Shown: piece after piece, positions 46,701-58,500 of the stretch | Layout: every line of letters starts with the position of its first letter | How positions within the stretch are numbered: position 1 is the stretch's first letter | NCBI RefSeq assembly: GCF_037038585.1 | Contig: NC_092526.1 | Coordinates: forward strand, 41,799,501 to 41,863,500 | Direction: 5' to 3' | DNA length: 64,000 nt | Source of the DNA: Patagioenas fasciata | Taxonomy: Eukaryota > Chordata > Aves > Columbiformes > Columbidae | Notes under the pieces: model-generated | The model's input: only the letters and a program-made list of their open reading frames with translations | Database searches by the model: none | What the model was told of the DNA's origin: nothing | Position numbers and translations under genes: made by a program

Positions 46701-49700
46701 TGGGGCACTCCTGGTTCCCCCCTGAACTCCTGGGTGGGTCCCTCCTGAACTCTGGATCCTTTGGGGCACTCCTGGGTCCCCTCCTGAACTCTTGGGTCCT
46801 TTGGGGCACTGCTGGGTCCCCTTTCGAATACCTGTGTGGGTCCCCTTCCGAACTCCTGGGTCCCCTCCTGAACTCTGGGTTCCTTTGGGTCACTCCTGGG
46901 TCCCATCAGAAATCCTGGGTTCCCCCCTGAATTCTGGATCTTTTGGGGCAGTCCTGGGTCCCTTCCTGAACTCTAGGGTCCTTTGGGGCACTCTTGGGTC
47001 CCATCAGAACTCCTGAGTTCCCTCCTGAACTCTGGATCCTTTGGGGCACTCCTGGGTCCCCTCCTGAATTCCTGGGTCCCCTCCGAAATCTTGTGTTCCC
47101 CCCTGAACTCCTGGGTCGTTTGGGGCACTGCTGGGTCCCCTCCTGAACTCCTGGGTGGGACCCCTCCTGAAGTCTGTATCCTTTGGGGCACTCCTGGGTC
47201 CCCTCCTGAACTCTTGGGTCCTTTGGTGAACTCTTGCGTCCCCTCAGAACTCCTGGGTTCCCCCCGAACTCCTGGGTCCTTTGGGGCACTGCTGGGTCCC
47301 CTCCTGAACTCCTGGGTGGGTCCCCTCCTGAACTCTGAGGTCCTTTGGGGCACTCCTGGTTCCCATCAGAACTCCTGGGTTCCCTCGTGAACTCTGGATC
47401 CTTTGGGGCACTCCTGGGTCCTCTCCTGAACTCCTGCGTTCCCCCCTGAACTCCTGGGTCCTTTGGGATATTCCTGGGTCCCCTCCTGAACTCCTGGGTG
47501 GGTCCCCTCCTGAACTCTTGGCTCTTTTGGGGCACTCTTGTGTCCCCTCAGAACTCCTGAGTTCCCTGCTGAACTCTGGATCCTTTGGGGCACTCCTGGG
47601 TCCCCTCCTGAACTCCTGGGTTCTTAGGGGGCACTCCTGGTCCCCCTCCTGAACTCCTGAATGGGTCCCCTCAGAACTCCTGGGTCCCCTCCTGAAGTCC
47701 TGGGTGGGTCCCGCCATGAACTCCTGGGTGGGTCCCTCCTGAACTTTTGGGTCCCCTCCTGAACTCCTGGGTCCTTAGGGGGCACTCCTGGTCCCCCTCC
47801 TGAACTCCTGGGTGGGTCCCCTCCTGAACTCCTCGGTGGGTCCCCTCCTGAACTCTTGGCTCTTTTGGGGCACTCTTGGGTCCCCTCAGAACTCCCGGGT
47901 TCCCCACTGAACTTTTGGATCCTTTGGGGCACTCCTTGTCCCCCTCCTGAACTCTTCGGTCCCCCACTGAACTCCTGGGTCCTTTGGGGCACTCCTGGGT
48001 GCCCTCCTGATCTCTTGGGTGCCCTCCTGAACTCTGGATCCTCTGGGGCACTCCTGGGTCCCCTCCTAAGCTCTTGGGTCCTTTGGGGAACTCTTGGGTC
48101 CCCTCAGAACTCCTGGGTTCACCCCTGAACTCCTGGGTCCTTTGGGGCACTTCTGGGTCTCCTCAGTACTCTTGGGTTCCCCCTGAACTTCTGGGTCCTT
48201 TGGGGCACTGCTGGGTCCCCTCCCGAACTCCTGGGTGGGTCCCCTCCTGAACTCCTGGGTGGGTCCCCTCCCGAACTCCTGGGTGGGTCCCCTCCCGAAC
48301 TCTTAGGTGCTTTGGGGCACTCCTGGGTCCCCTCAGAACGCCTGGGTCCCCTCCTGAACTCCTGGGTCCCCTCCGAACTCCTGTGTTCCCCCCTGAACTC
48401 CTGGGTCCTTTGGGGCACTGCTGGGTGCCCTCCTGAACTCCTGGGTGGGTCCCCTCCTGAACTCTGGATCCTTTGGGGCACTCCTGGGTCCCCTCCTGAT
48501 CTCTTGGGTCCTTTGGTGAACTCTTGGGTCCACTCCTGAACTCCTGGGTTACCCCCTGAACTACTAGGTCCCCTCCTGAATTCTTCAGTCCCTCCTGAAC
48601 TCCTGGGCGCGTCCCCTCCTGAACTCCTGGGCGCGTCCCCTCCTGAACTCCTGGGTTCCCTCCGAACTCCTGTGTTCCCCCCTGAACTCCTGGGTCCTTT
48701 GGGGCACTGCTGGGTCCCCTCCTGAACTCCTGGGTGGGTCCCCTCCTGAACTCTGGATCCTTTGGGGCACTCCTGGGTCCCCTCCTGAACTCTTGGGTCC
48801 TTTGGTGAACTCTTGGGTCCCCTCAGAACTCTTGGGTTCTCCCCTGAACTTTTGGGTCCTTTGGGGTACTCAAGGGTCCCCTCCTGAACTCTTGGGTCCC
48901 CTTCTAAGCTCTTGGATCCCACCCTGAACTCCTGGGTCCCCTCCTGAACTCCTGGGTCCTCTCCTGATCTCTTGGGTTACCCCCTGAACTCCTAGGTCCC
49001 CTCCTGAATTCTTCAGTCCCTCCCTGAACTCCCGGTCTCCTCCTGAACTCCTGGGCCTGTCCCAATTAAACTCCTGGGCGGGTCCCATCCTGATCTCTGG
49101 ATCCTTTGGGGCACTCCTGGGTCCCCTCCTGAACTCCTGCGTCCTTTGGGGCACTCCTGGTCCCCCTCCTGAACTCCTGAATGGGTCCCCTCAGAACTCC
49201 TTTGTCCCCTCCTGAAGTCCTGGGTGGGTCCCGCCATGAACTCCTGGGTGGGTCCCTCCTGAACTTTTGGGTCCCACCCTGAACTCCTGGGTCCTTTGGG
49301 GCACTCCTGGTCCCCCTCCCGAACTATTGAATGGGTCCCTCCTGAACTCCTGAATGGGTCCCCTCAGAACATTTGGGTCCCCTCCAGAAGTCCTGGGTGG
49401 GTACCGCCATGAAGTCCTGGGTGGGTCCCTCCTGAACTCTTGGGTCCCCTCCTGAACTCTGGATCCTTTGGGGCACTCCTGGGTCCCCTCCTGAACTCTG
49501 GATCCTTTGGGGCACTCCTGGGTTCCCCCCTGAACTCCTGGGTCCTTTTGGGCATTCATGGATCCCCTCCTGAACTCTGGATCCTTTGGGGCACTCCTGG
49601 GTCCCCTCCTGAACTCCTGGGTCCTCTCCTGAACTCTTTGGTTACCCCCTGAACTCCTAGGTGCGCTCCTGAATTCTTCAGTCCCTCCCTGAACTCCCGG

Positions 49701-49836
49701 TCCCCTCCTGAACTCCTGGGCGGGTCCCCTCCTGAACTCTGGATCCTTTGGGGCACTCCTGGGTCCCCTCCTGAATTCCTGGGTCCCCTCCGAAATCTTG
49801 TGTTCCCCCCTGAACTCCTGGGTCGTTTGGGGCACT
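42922..49836. repeat. Repeat pair at 5,019-bp offset
   Basis: About 42,922-44,817 aligns with 47,941-49,836 at a constant offset of 5,019, including the CCCAATTAAA markers at 44042 and 49061. A private base is seen at about 43,618 (GCGTACCC against GCGTCCCC). The tract ends where the first copy has lost 63 bp after CGTTTGGGGCACT. Confidence 0.85.
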
Positions 49837-51676
49837 GCTGGGTCCCCTCCTGAACTCCTGGGTGGGACCCCTCCTGAAGTCTGTATCCTTTGGGGCACTC
49901 CTGGGTCCCCTCCTGAACTCTTGGGTCCTTTGGTGAACTCTTGCGTCCCCTCAGAACTCCTGGGTTCCCCCCTGAACTCCTGGGTCCTTTGGGGCACTGC
50001 TGGGTCCCCTCCTGAATTCCTGGGTGGGTCCCCTCCTGAACTCTGGATCCTTTGGGGCACTCCTGAGTTCCCTCCTGAACTCTGGATCCTTTGGGGCACT
50101 CCTTGGTCCCCTCCTGAACTCCTGGGTCCTGAGGGGCACTCCTGGGCCCTCTCCTGAACTCCTCGGTCCGCTCCTGAACTCTTGGGTTACTCCCTGAACT
50201 CCTAGGTCCCCTCCTGAATTCTTCAGTCCCTCTCTGAACTCCTGGGCGGGTCGCTCCTGAACTCCTGGGCGGGTCCCTCCTGAACTCCTGGGCGGGTCCC
50301 TCCTGAACTCCTGGGCGGGTCCCTCCTGAACTCCTGGGCGGGTCCCTCCTGAACTCCTGGGTCGGTCCCCTCCTGAACTCCTGGGTGGGTCCCCTCCTGA
50401 ACTCTTGGCTCTTTTGGGGCACTCTTGGGTCTCCTCAGAACTCCTGGGTTCCCCACTGAACTCCTGGGTCCTTTGGGGCACTCCTGGTCCCCCTCCTTAA
50501 CTCTTTGATCCCCACTGAACTCCTGGGTCCTTTGGGGCACTCCTGGGTGCCCTCCTGATCTCTTGGGTGCCCTCCTGAACTCTGGATCCTTTGGGGCACT
50601 CCTGGGTCCCCTCCTAAGCTCTTGGGTCCTTTGGGGAACTCTTGGGTCCCCTCAGAACTCCTGGGTTCACCCCTGAACTCCTGGGTCCTTTGGGGCACTC
50701 CTGGGTCTCCTCAGTACTCTTGGGTTCCCCCTGAACTTCTGGGTCCTTTGGGGTACTCCTGGGTCCCCTCCTGAACTCTTGGGTCCCCTTCAAAGCTCTT
50801 GGATCCCACCCTGAACTCCTGGGTTCCCTCCTGAACTCCTGGGTCCTTTGGGGCACTCCTGGACCTCCTCAGTACTCTTGGGTTCCCCCCTGAACTCCTG
50901 GGTCCTTTGGGGCTCTGCTGGGTCCCCTCCCGAACTCCTGGGTGGGTCCCTCCTGAAATCCTGGGTGGGTCCCTCAAGAACTCTTGGGTACTTTGGGGCA
51001 CTCCTGGGTCCCCTCAGAACGCCTGGGTTCCCCCCTGAACTCCTGGGTACTTTGGGGAATTCCTGGGTCCCCTCCTGAACTCTGGATCCTTTGGGGCACT
51101 CCTGGGTCCCCTCCCGAACTCCTGGGTCTTTTGGGCACTCCTGGGTCCTCTCCTGAACTCTTGGGTTACCCCCTGAACTCCTAGGTCCCCTCCTGAATTC
51201 TTCAGTCCCTCCTGAACTCCTGGGCGCGTCCCCTCCTGAACTCCTGGGCGCGTCCCCTCCTGAACTCCTGGGCGCGTCCCCTCCTGAACTCCTGGGCGCG
51301 TCCCCTCCTGAACTCCGGATCCTTTGGGGCACTCCTGGGCGGGTCCCCTCCTGAACTCCTGGGCGGGTCCCCTCCTGAACTCCTGGGCGGGTCCTCTCCT
51401 GAACTCTGGATCCTTTGGGGCACTGCTGGGTCCCCTCCTGAACTCTGGATCATTTGGGGCACTCCTGGGTCCCCTCCTGAACTCTTGGGTCTTCTTCTAA
51501 GCTCTTGGGTCCCACCCTGAACTCCTGGGTCCCCTCCTGAACTCCTGGGTCCTTTGGGGCACTCCTGGTTCCCCCCTGAACTCCTGGGTGGGTCCCTCCT
51601 GAACTCTGGATCCTTTGGGGCACTCCTGGGTCCCCTCCTGAACTCTTGGGTCCTTTGGGGCACTGCTGGGTCCCCT
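46823..51676. repeat. HOR unit of 4,854 bp
   Basis: Bounded by TTCGAATACC at 46823 and 51677. The flanking tracts 46.69-47.13 kb and 51.55-51.98 kb align at offset 4,854 until the 63 bp deletion in the second. Within the unit, about 46.0-46.5 kb has a partner at 50.7-51.2 kb (offset 4,691), and the GGGCGCG run grows from three monomers (46.53 kb) to four (51.23 kb). Confidence 0.82.
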
Positions 51677-54600
51677 TTCGAATACCTGTGTGGGTCCCCT
51701 TCCGAACTCCTGGGTCCCCTCCTGAACTCTGGGTTCCTTTGGGTCACTCCTGGGTCCCATCAGAAATCCTGGGTTCCCCCCTGAATTCTGGATCTTTTGG
51801 GGCAGTCCTGGGTCCCTTCCTGAACTCTAGGGTCCTTTGGGGCACTCTTGGGTCCCATCAGAACTCCTGAGTTCCCTCCTGAACTCTGGATCCTTTGGGG
51901 CACTCCTGGGTCCCCTCCTGAATTCCTGGGTCCCCTCCGAAATCTTGTGTTCCCCCCTGAACTCCTGGGTCGTTTGGGGCACTCCTGGGTCCCCTCCTGA
52001 ACTCTTGGGTCCTTTGGTGAACTCTTGCGTCCCCTCAGAACTCCTGGGTTCCCCCCTGAACTCCTGGGTCCTTTGGGGCACTGCTGGGTCCCCTCCTGAA
52101 TTCCTGGGTGGGTCCCCTCCTGAACTCTGGATCCTTTGGGGCACTCCTGGGTCCCCTCCTGAACTCTGGGTTCCTTTGGGTCACTCCTGGGTCCCATCAG
52201 AAATCCTGGGTTCCCTCCTGAACTCTGGATCTTTTGGGGCACTCCTGGGTCCCCTCCTGAACTCTGGGGTCCTTTGGGGCACTCGTGGGTCCCATCAGAA
52301 CTCCTGAGTTCCCTCCTGAACTCTGGATCCTTTGGGGCACTCCTTGGTCCCCTCCTGAACTCCTGGGTCCTGAGGGGCACTCCTGGGCCCTCTCCTGAAC
52401 TCCTCGGTCCGCTCCTGAACTCTTGGGTTACTCCCTGAACTCCTAGGTCCCCTCCTGAATTCTTCAGTCCCTCTCTGAACTCCCGGTCCCCTCCTGAACT
52501 CCTGGGCGGGTCCCTCCTGAACTCCTGGGTGGGTTCCATCCTGGTCTCTGGGTTCCTTTGGGTAACTCCTGGGTCCCATCAGAAATCCTGGGTTCCATCC
52601 TGAACTCTGGATCTTTTGGGGCACTCCTGGGTCCCCTCCTGAACTCTAGGGTCTCTTGGGGCACTCTTGGGTCCCATCAGAACTCCTAAGATCCCTCCTG
52701 AACTCTGGATCCTTTGGGGTACTCCTGGGTCCCCTCCTGAACTCCTGGGTCCTGAGGGGCACTCCTGGATCCTCTCCTGAACTCCTCGGTCCGCTCCTGA
52801 ACTCCTGGGTGGGTCCCCTCCTGAACTCCTGGGTGGGTCCCCTCCTGAACTCTTGGCTCTTTTGGGGCACTCTTGGGTCTCCTCAGAACTCCTGGGTTCC
52901 CCACTGAACTCCTGGGTCCTTTGGGGCACTCCTGGTCCCCCTCCTGAACTCTTCGATCCCCACTGAACTCCTGGGTCCTTTGGGGCACTCCTGGGTGCCC
53001 TCCTGATCTCTTGGGTGCCCTCCTGAACTCTGGATCCTTTGGGGCACTCCTGGGTCCCCTCCTAAGCTCTTGGGTCCTTTGGGGAACTCTTGGGTCCCCT
53101 CAGAACTCCTGGGTTCACCCCTGAACTCCTGGGTTTTTTGGGGCACTCCTGGGTCTCCTCAGTACTCTTGGGTTCCCCCTGAACTTCTGGGTCCTTTGGG
53201 GTACTCCTGGGTCCCCTCCTGAACTCCTGGGTCCTTTGGGGCACTCCTGGACCTCCTCAGTACTCTTGGGTTCCCCCCTGAACTCCTGGGTCCTTTGGGG
53301 CTCTGCTGGGTCCCCTCCGAAACTCCTGGGTGGGTCCCTCCTGAAATCCTGGGTGGGTCCCTCAAGAACTCTTGGGTACTTTGGGGCACTCCTGGGTCCC
53401 CTCCTAAGCTCTTGGGTCCTTTGGGGAACTCTTGGGTCCCCTCAGAACTCCTGGGTTCACCCCTGAACTCCTGGGTCCTTTGGGGCACTCCTGGGTCTCC
53501 TCAGTACTCTTGGGTTCCCCCTGAACTTCTGGGTCCTTTGGGGTACTCCTGGGTCCCCTCCTGAACTCCTGGGTCCTTTGGGGCACTCCTGGACCTCCTC
53601 AGTACTCTTGGGTTCCCCCCTGAACTCCTGGGTCCTTTGGGGCTCTGCTGGGTCCCCTCCGAAACTCCTGGGTGGGTCCCTCCTGAAATCCTGGGTGGGT
53701 CCCTCAAGAACTCTTGGGTACTTTGGGGAACTCCTGGGTCCCCTCAGAACGCCTGGGTTCCCCCCTGAACTCCTGGGTCCTTTGGGGAATTCCTGGGTCC
53801 CCTCCTGAACTCTGGATCCTTTGGGGCACTCCTGGGTCCCCTCCCGAACTCCTGGGTCTTTGGGGCATTCCTGGGTCCCCTCCTGAACTCTGGATCCTTT
53901 GGGGCACTCCTGGGTCCCCTCCTGAACTCCTGGGTCTTTTGGGCACTCCTGGGTCCTCTCCTGAACTCTTGGGTTACCCCCTGAACTCCTAGGTCCCCTC
54001 CTGAATTCTTCAGTCCCTCCTGAACTCCTGGGCGCGTCCCCTCCTGAACTCCTGGGCGCGTCCCCTCCTGAACTCCTGGGCGCGTCCCCTCCTGAACTCC
54101 GGATCCTTTGGGGCATTCCTGGGCGGGTCCCCTCCTGAACTCCTGGGCGGGTCCCCTCCTGAACTCCTGGGCGGGTCCTCTCCTGAACTCTGGATCCTTT
54201 GGGGCACTGCTGGGTCCCCTCCTGAACTCTGGATCATTTGGGGCACTCCTGGGTCCACTCCTGAACTCTTGGGTCTTCTTCTAAGCTCTTGGGTCCCACC
54301 CTGAACTCCTGGGTCCCCTCCTGAACTCCTGGGTCCTTTGGGGCACTCCTGGTTCCCCTCCTGATCTCTTCGATCCCCACTGAACTCCTGGGTCCTTTGG
54401 GGCAATCCTGGTCCCCCTCCTGAACTCTTCGATCCCCACTGAACTCCTGGGTCCTTTGGGGCACTCCTGGGTGCCCTCCTGATCTCTTGGGTGCCCTCCT
54501 GAACTCTCTATCTTTTGGGGCACTCCTGGGTCCCCTCCTAAGCTCTTGGGTCCTTTGGGGAACTCTTGGGTCCCTTCAGAACTCCTGGGTTCACCCCTGA

Positions 54601-55552
54601 ACTCCTGGGTCCTTTGGGGCACTCCTGGGTCTCCTCAGTACTCTTGGGTTCCCCCTGAACTTCTGGGTCCTTTGGGGTACTCCTGGGTCCCCTCCTGAAC
54701 TCTTGGGTCCCCTTCCAAGCTCTTGGATCCCACCCTGAACTCCTGGGTTCCCTCCTGAACTCCTGGGTCCTTTGGGGCACTCCTGGACCTCCACAGTACT
54801 CTTGGGTTCCCCCCTGAACTCCTGGGTCCTTTGGGGCCCTGCTGGGTCCCCTCCCGAACTCCTGGGTGGGTCCCTCCTGAAATCCTGGGTGGGTCCCTCA
54901 AGAACTCTTGGGTACTTTGGGGCACTCCTGGGTCCCCTCAGAACGCCTGGGTTCCCCCCTGAACTCCTGGGTCCTTTGGGGAATTCCTGGGTCCCCTCCT
55001 GAACTCTGGATCCTTTGGGGCACTCCTGGGTCCCCTCCCGAACTCCTGGGTCTTTTGGGCACTCCTGGGTCCTCTCCTGAACTCTTGGGTTACCCCCTGA
55101 ACTCCTAGGTCCCCTCCTGAATTCTTCAGTCCCTCCTGAACTCCTGGGCGCGTCCCCTCCTGAACTCCTGGGCGCGTCCCCTCCTGAACTCCTGGGCGCG
55201 TCCCCTCCTGAACTCCGGATCCTTTGGGGCACTCCTGGGCGGGTCCCCTCCTGAACTCCTGGGCGGGTCCCCTCCTGAACTCTGGATCCTTTGGGGCACT
55301 GCTGGGTCCCCTCCTGAACTCTGGAACATTTGGGGCACTCCTGGGTCCCCTCCTGAACTCTTGGGTCTTCTTCTAAGCTCTTCGGTCCCACCCTGAACTT
55401 CTGGGTCCCCTCCTGAACTCCTGGGTCCTTTGGGGCACTCCTGGTTCCCCCCTGAACTCCTGGGTGGGTCCCTCCTGAACTCTGGATCCTTTGGGGCACT
55501 CCTGGGTCCCCTCCTGAACTCTTGGGTCCTTTGGGGCACTGCTGGGTCCCCT
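51677..55552. repeat. HOR unit of 3,876 bp
   Basis: The shortest spacing between TTCGAATACC markers (51677 to 55553). It lacks the CCCAATTAAA module and carries the 342 bp tandem duplication. The 63 bp deletion near its start (51,981) has the CACTCCTGGG breakpoint form shared with 44.81 kb. Confidence 0.8.
53039..53722. repeat. 342-bp tandem duplication
   Basis: Copy 1 is about 53039-53380 and copy 2 about 53381-53722. Both run from TTGGGGCACTCC through CTCCTAAGCTCTTGGG, CCTCAGTACTC and CTCAAGAACTC. The junction joins GGGTACT of one monomer to TTGGGGCACTCCTGGG of another. I saw few differences (for example GGGTTTTTTGGGG near 53,135 against GGGTCCTTTGGGG), so it is recent. Confidence 0.85.
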
Positions 55553-58500
55553 TTCGAATACCTGTGTGGGTCCCCTTCCGAACTCCTGGGTCCCCTCCTG
55601 AACTCTGGGTTCCTTTGGGTCACTCCTGGGTCCCATCAGAAATCCTGGGTTCCCCCCTGAATTCTGGATCTTTTGGGGCAGTCCTGGGTCCCTTCCTGAA
55701 CTCTAGGGTCCTTTGGGGCACTCTTGGGTCCCATCAGAACTCCTGAGTTCCCTCCTGAACTCTGGATCCTTTGGGGCACTCCTGGGTCCCCTCCTGAATT
55801 CCTGGGTCCCCTCCGAAATCTTGTGTTCCCCCCTGAACTCCTGGGTCGTTTGGGGCACTGCTGGGTCCCCTCCTGAACTCCTGGGTGGGACCCCTCCTGA
55901 AGTCTGTATCCTTTGGGGCACTCCTGGGTCCCCTCCTGAACTCTTGGGTCCTTTGGTGAACTCTTGCGTCCCCTCAGAACTCCTGGGTTCCCCCCGAACT
56001 CCTGGGTCCTTTGGGGCACTGCTGGGTCCCCTCCTGAATTCCTGGGTGGGTCCCCTCCTGAACTCTGGATCCTTTGGGGCACTCCTGGGTCCCCTCCTGA
56101 ACTCTGAGGTCCTTTGGGGCACTCCTGGTTCCCATCAGAACTCCTGGGTTCCCTCGTGAACTCTGGATCCTTTGGGGCACTCCTGGGTCCTCTCCTGAAT
56201 TCCTGCGTTCCCCCCTGAACTCCTGGGTCCTTTGGGATACTCCTGGGTCCCCTCCTGAACTCCTGGGTGGGTCCCCTCCTGAACTCTTGGCTCTTTTGGG
56301 GCACTCTTGTGTCCCCTCAGAACTCCTGAGTTCCCTGCTGAACTCTGGATCCTTTGGGGCACTCCTGGGTCCCCTCCTGAACTCCTGGGTCCTTAGGGGG
56401 CACTCCTGGTCCCACTCCTGAACTCCTGAATGGGTCCCCTCAGAACTCCTGGGTCCCCTCCTGAAGTCCTGGGTGGGTCCCGCCATGAACTCCTGGGTGG
56501 GTCCCTCCTGAACTCCTGGGTCCCCTCCGAACTCCTGTGTTCCCCCCTGAACTCTTGGGTCCTTTGGGGCACTGCTGGGTGCCCTCCTGAACTCCTGGGT
56601 GGGTCCCCTCCTGAACTCTGGATCCTTTGGGGCACTCCTGGGTCCCCTCCTGAACTCTTGGGTCCTTTCGTGAACTCTTGGGTCCACTCCTGAACTCTTG
56701 GGTTACCCCCTGAACTCCTAGGTCCCCTCCTGAATTCTTCAGTCCCTCCTGAACTCCTGGGCGCGTCCCCTCCTGAACTCCTGGGCGCGTCCCCTCCGAA
56801 CTCCTGTGTTCCCCCCTGAACTCCTGGGTCCTTTGGGGCACTGCTGGGTCCCCTCCTGAACTCCTGGGTGGGTCCCCTCCTGAACTCTGGATCCTTTGGG
56901 GCACTCCTGGGTCCCCTCCTGAACTCTTGGGTCCTTTGGTGAACTCTTGGGTCCCCTCAGAACTCTTGGGTTCTCCCCTGAACATTTGGGTCCTTTGGGG
57001 TACTCTTGGGTCCCCTCCTGAACTCTTGGGTCCCCTTCTAAGCTCTTGGATCCCACCCTGAACTCCTGGGTCCCCTCCTGAACTCCTGGGTCCTCTCCTG
57101 ATCTCTTGGGTTACCCCCTGAACTCCTAGGTCCCCTCCTGAATTCTTCAGTCCCTCTCTGAACTCCCGGTCCCCTCCTGAACTCCTGGGCGGGTCCCTCC
57201 TGAACTCCTGGGCGGGTCCCATCCTGGTCTCTGGGTTCCTTTGGGTAACTCCTGGGTCCCATCAGAAATCCTGGGTTCCATCCTGAACTCTGGATCTTTT
57301 GGGGCACTCCTGGGTCCCCTCCTGAACTCTAGGGTCCTTTGGGGCACTCTTGGGTCCCATCAGAACTCTTGAGTTCCCTCCTGAACTCTGGATCCTTTGG
57401 GGTACTCCTGGGTCCCCTCCTGAACTCCTGGGTCCTGAGGGGCACTCCTGGGTCCTCTCCTGAACTCCTCGGTCCGTTCCTGAACTCCTGGGTGGGTCTC
57501 CTCCTGAACTCCTGGGTGGGTCCCCTCCTGAACTCTTGGCTCTTTTGGGGCACTCTTGGGTCTCCTCAGAACTCCTGGGTCCTTTGGGGCACTCCTGGTC
57601 CCCCTCCTGAACTCTTCCGTCCCCCACTGAACTCCTGGGTCCTTTGGGGCACTCCTGGGTGCCCTCCTGATCTCTTGGGTGCCCTCCTGAACTCTGGATC
57701 CTTTGGGGCACTCCTGGGTCCCTCCTAAGATCTTGGGTCCTTTGGGGAACTCTTGGGTCCCCTCAGAACTCCTGGGTTCACCCCTGAACTCCTGGGTCCT
57801 TTGGGGCACTCCTGGGTCTCCTCAGTACTCTTGGGTTCCCCCTGAACTTCTGGGTCCTTTGGGGTACTCCTGGGTCCCCTCCTGAACTCTTGGGTCCCCT
57901 TCTAAGTTCTTGGAACCCACCCTGAACTCCTGGGTTCCCTCCTGAACTCCTGGGTCCTTTGGGGCACTCCTGGACCTCCTCAGTACTTTTGGGTTCCCCC
58001 CTGAACTCCTGGGTCCTTTGGGGCACTCCTGGGTCTCCTCAGTACTCTTGGGTTCCCCCTGAACTTCTGGGTCCTTTGGGGTACTCCTGGGTCCCCTCCT
58101 GAACTCTTGGGTCCCCTTCTAAGCTCTTGGATCCCACCCTGAACTCCTTGGTCCCCTCCTGAACTCCTGGGTCCTCTCCTAATCTCTTGGGTTACCCCCT
58201 GAACTCCTAGGTCCCCTCCTGAATTCTTCAGTCCCTCCCTGAACTCCCGGTCCCCTCCTGAACTCCTGGGCATGTCCCAATTAAACTCCTGGGCGGGTCC
58301 CATCCTGATCTCTGGATCCTTTGGGGCACTCCTGGGTCCCCTCCTGAACTCCTGCGTCCTTTGGGGGCACTCCTGGTCCCCCTCCTGAACTCCTGAATGG
58401 GTCCCCTCAGAACTCCTGTGTCCCCTCCTGAAGTCCTGGGTGGGTCCCGCCATGAACTCCTGGGTGGGTCCCTCCTGAACTTTTGGGTCCCACCCTGAAC

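Larger units (their letters stand above)
34235..46822. repeat. Shuffled HOR block (12,588 bp between TTCGAA markers)
   Basis: No TTCGAATACC marker occurs over 12.6 kb, but all other modules are present in changed order. CCCAATTAAA lies at 36441, 37972 and 44042. CTCCTCAGTACTC blocks lie near 40,145, 41,145 and 46,175. GGGCGCG runs lie near 37.5, 40.5, 42.8, 43.6 and 46.5 kb. A 63 bp deletion like that of units 2-4 lies at 34,540. A duplicated tract aligns 38.35-38.8 kb with 44.42-44.8 kb (offset 6,070) and 39.1-40.6 kb with 45.1-46.6 kb (offset 6,030). The 40 bp change is a 63 bp loss at 44.81 kb plus a 23 bp monomer gained near 45.36 kb. Confidence 0.82.
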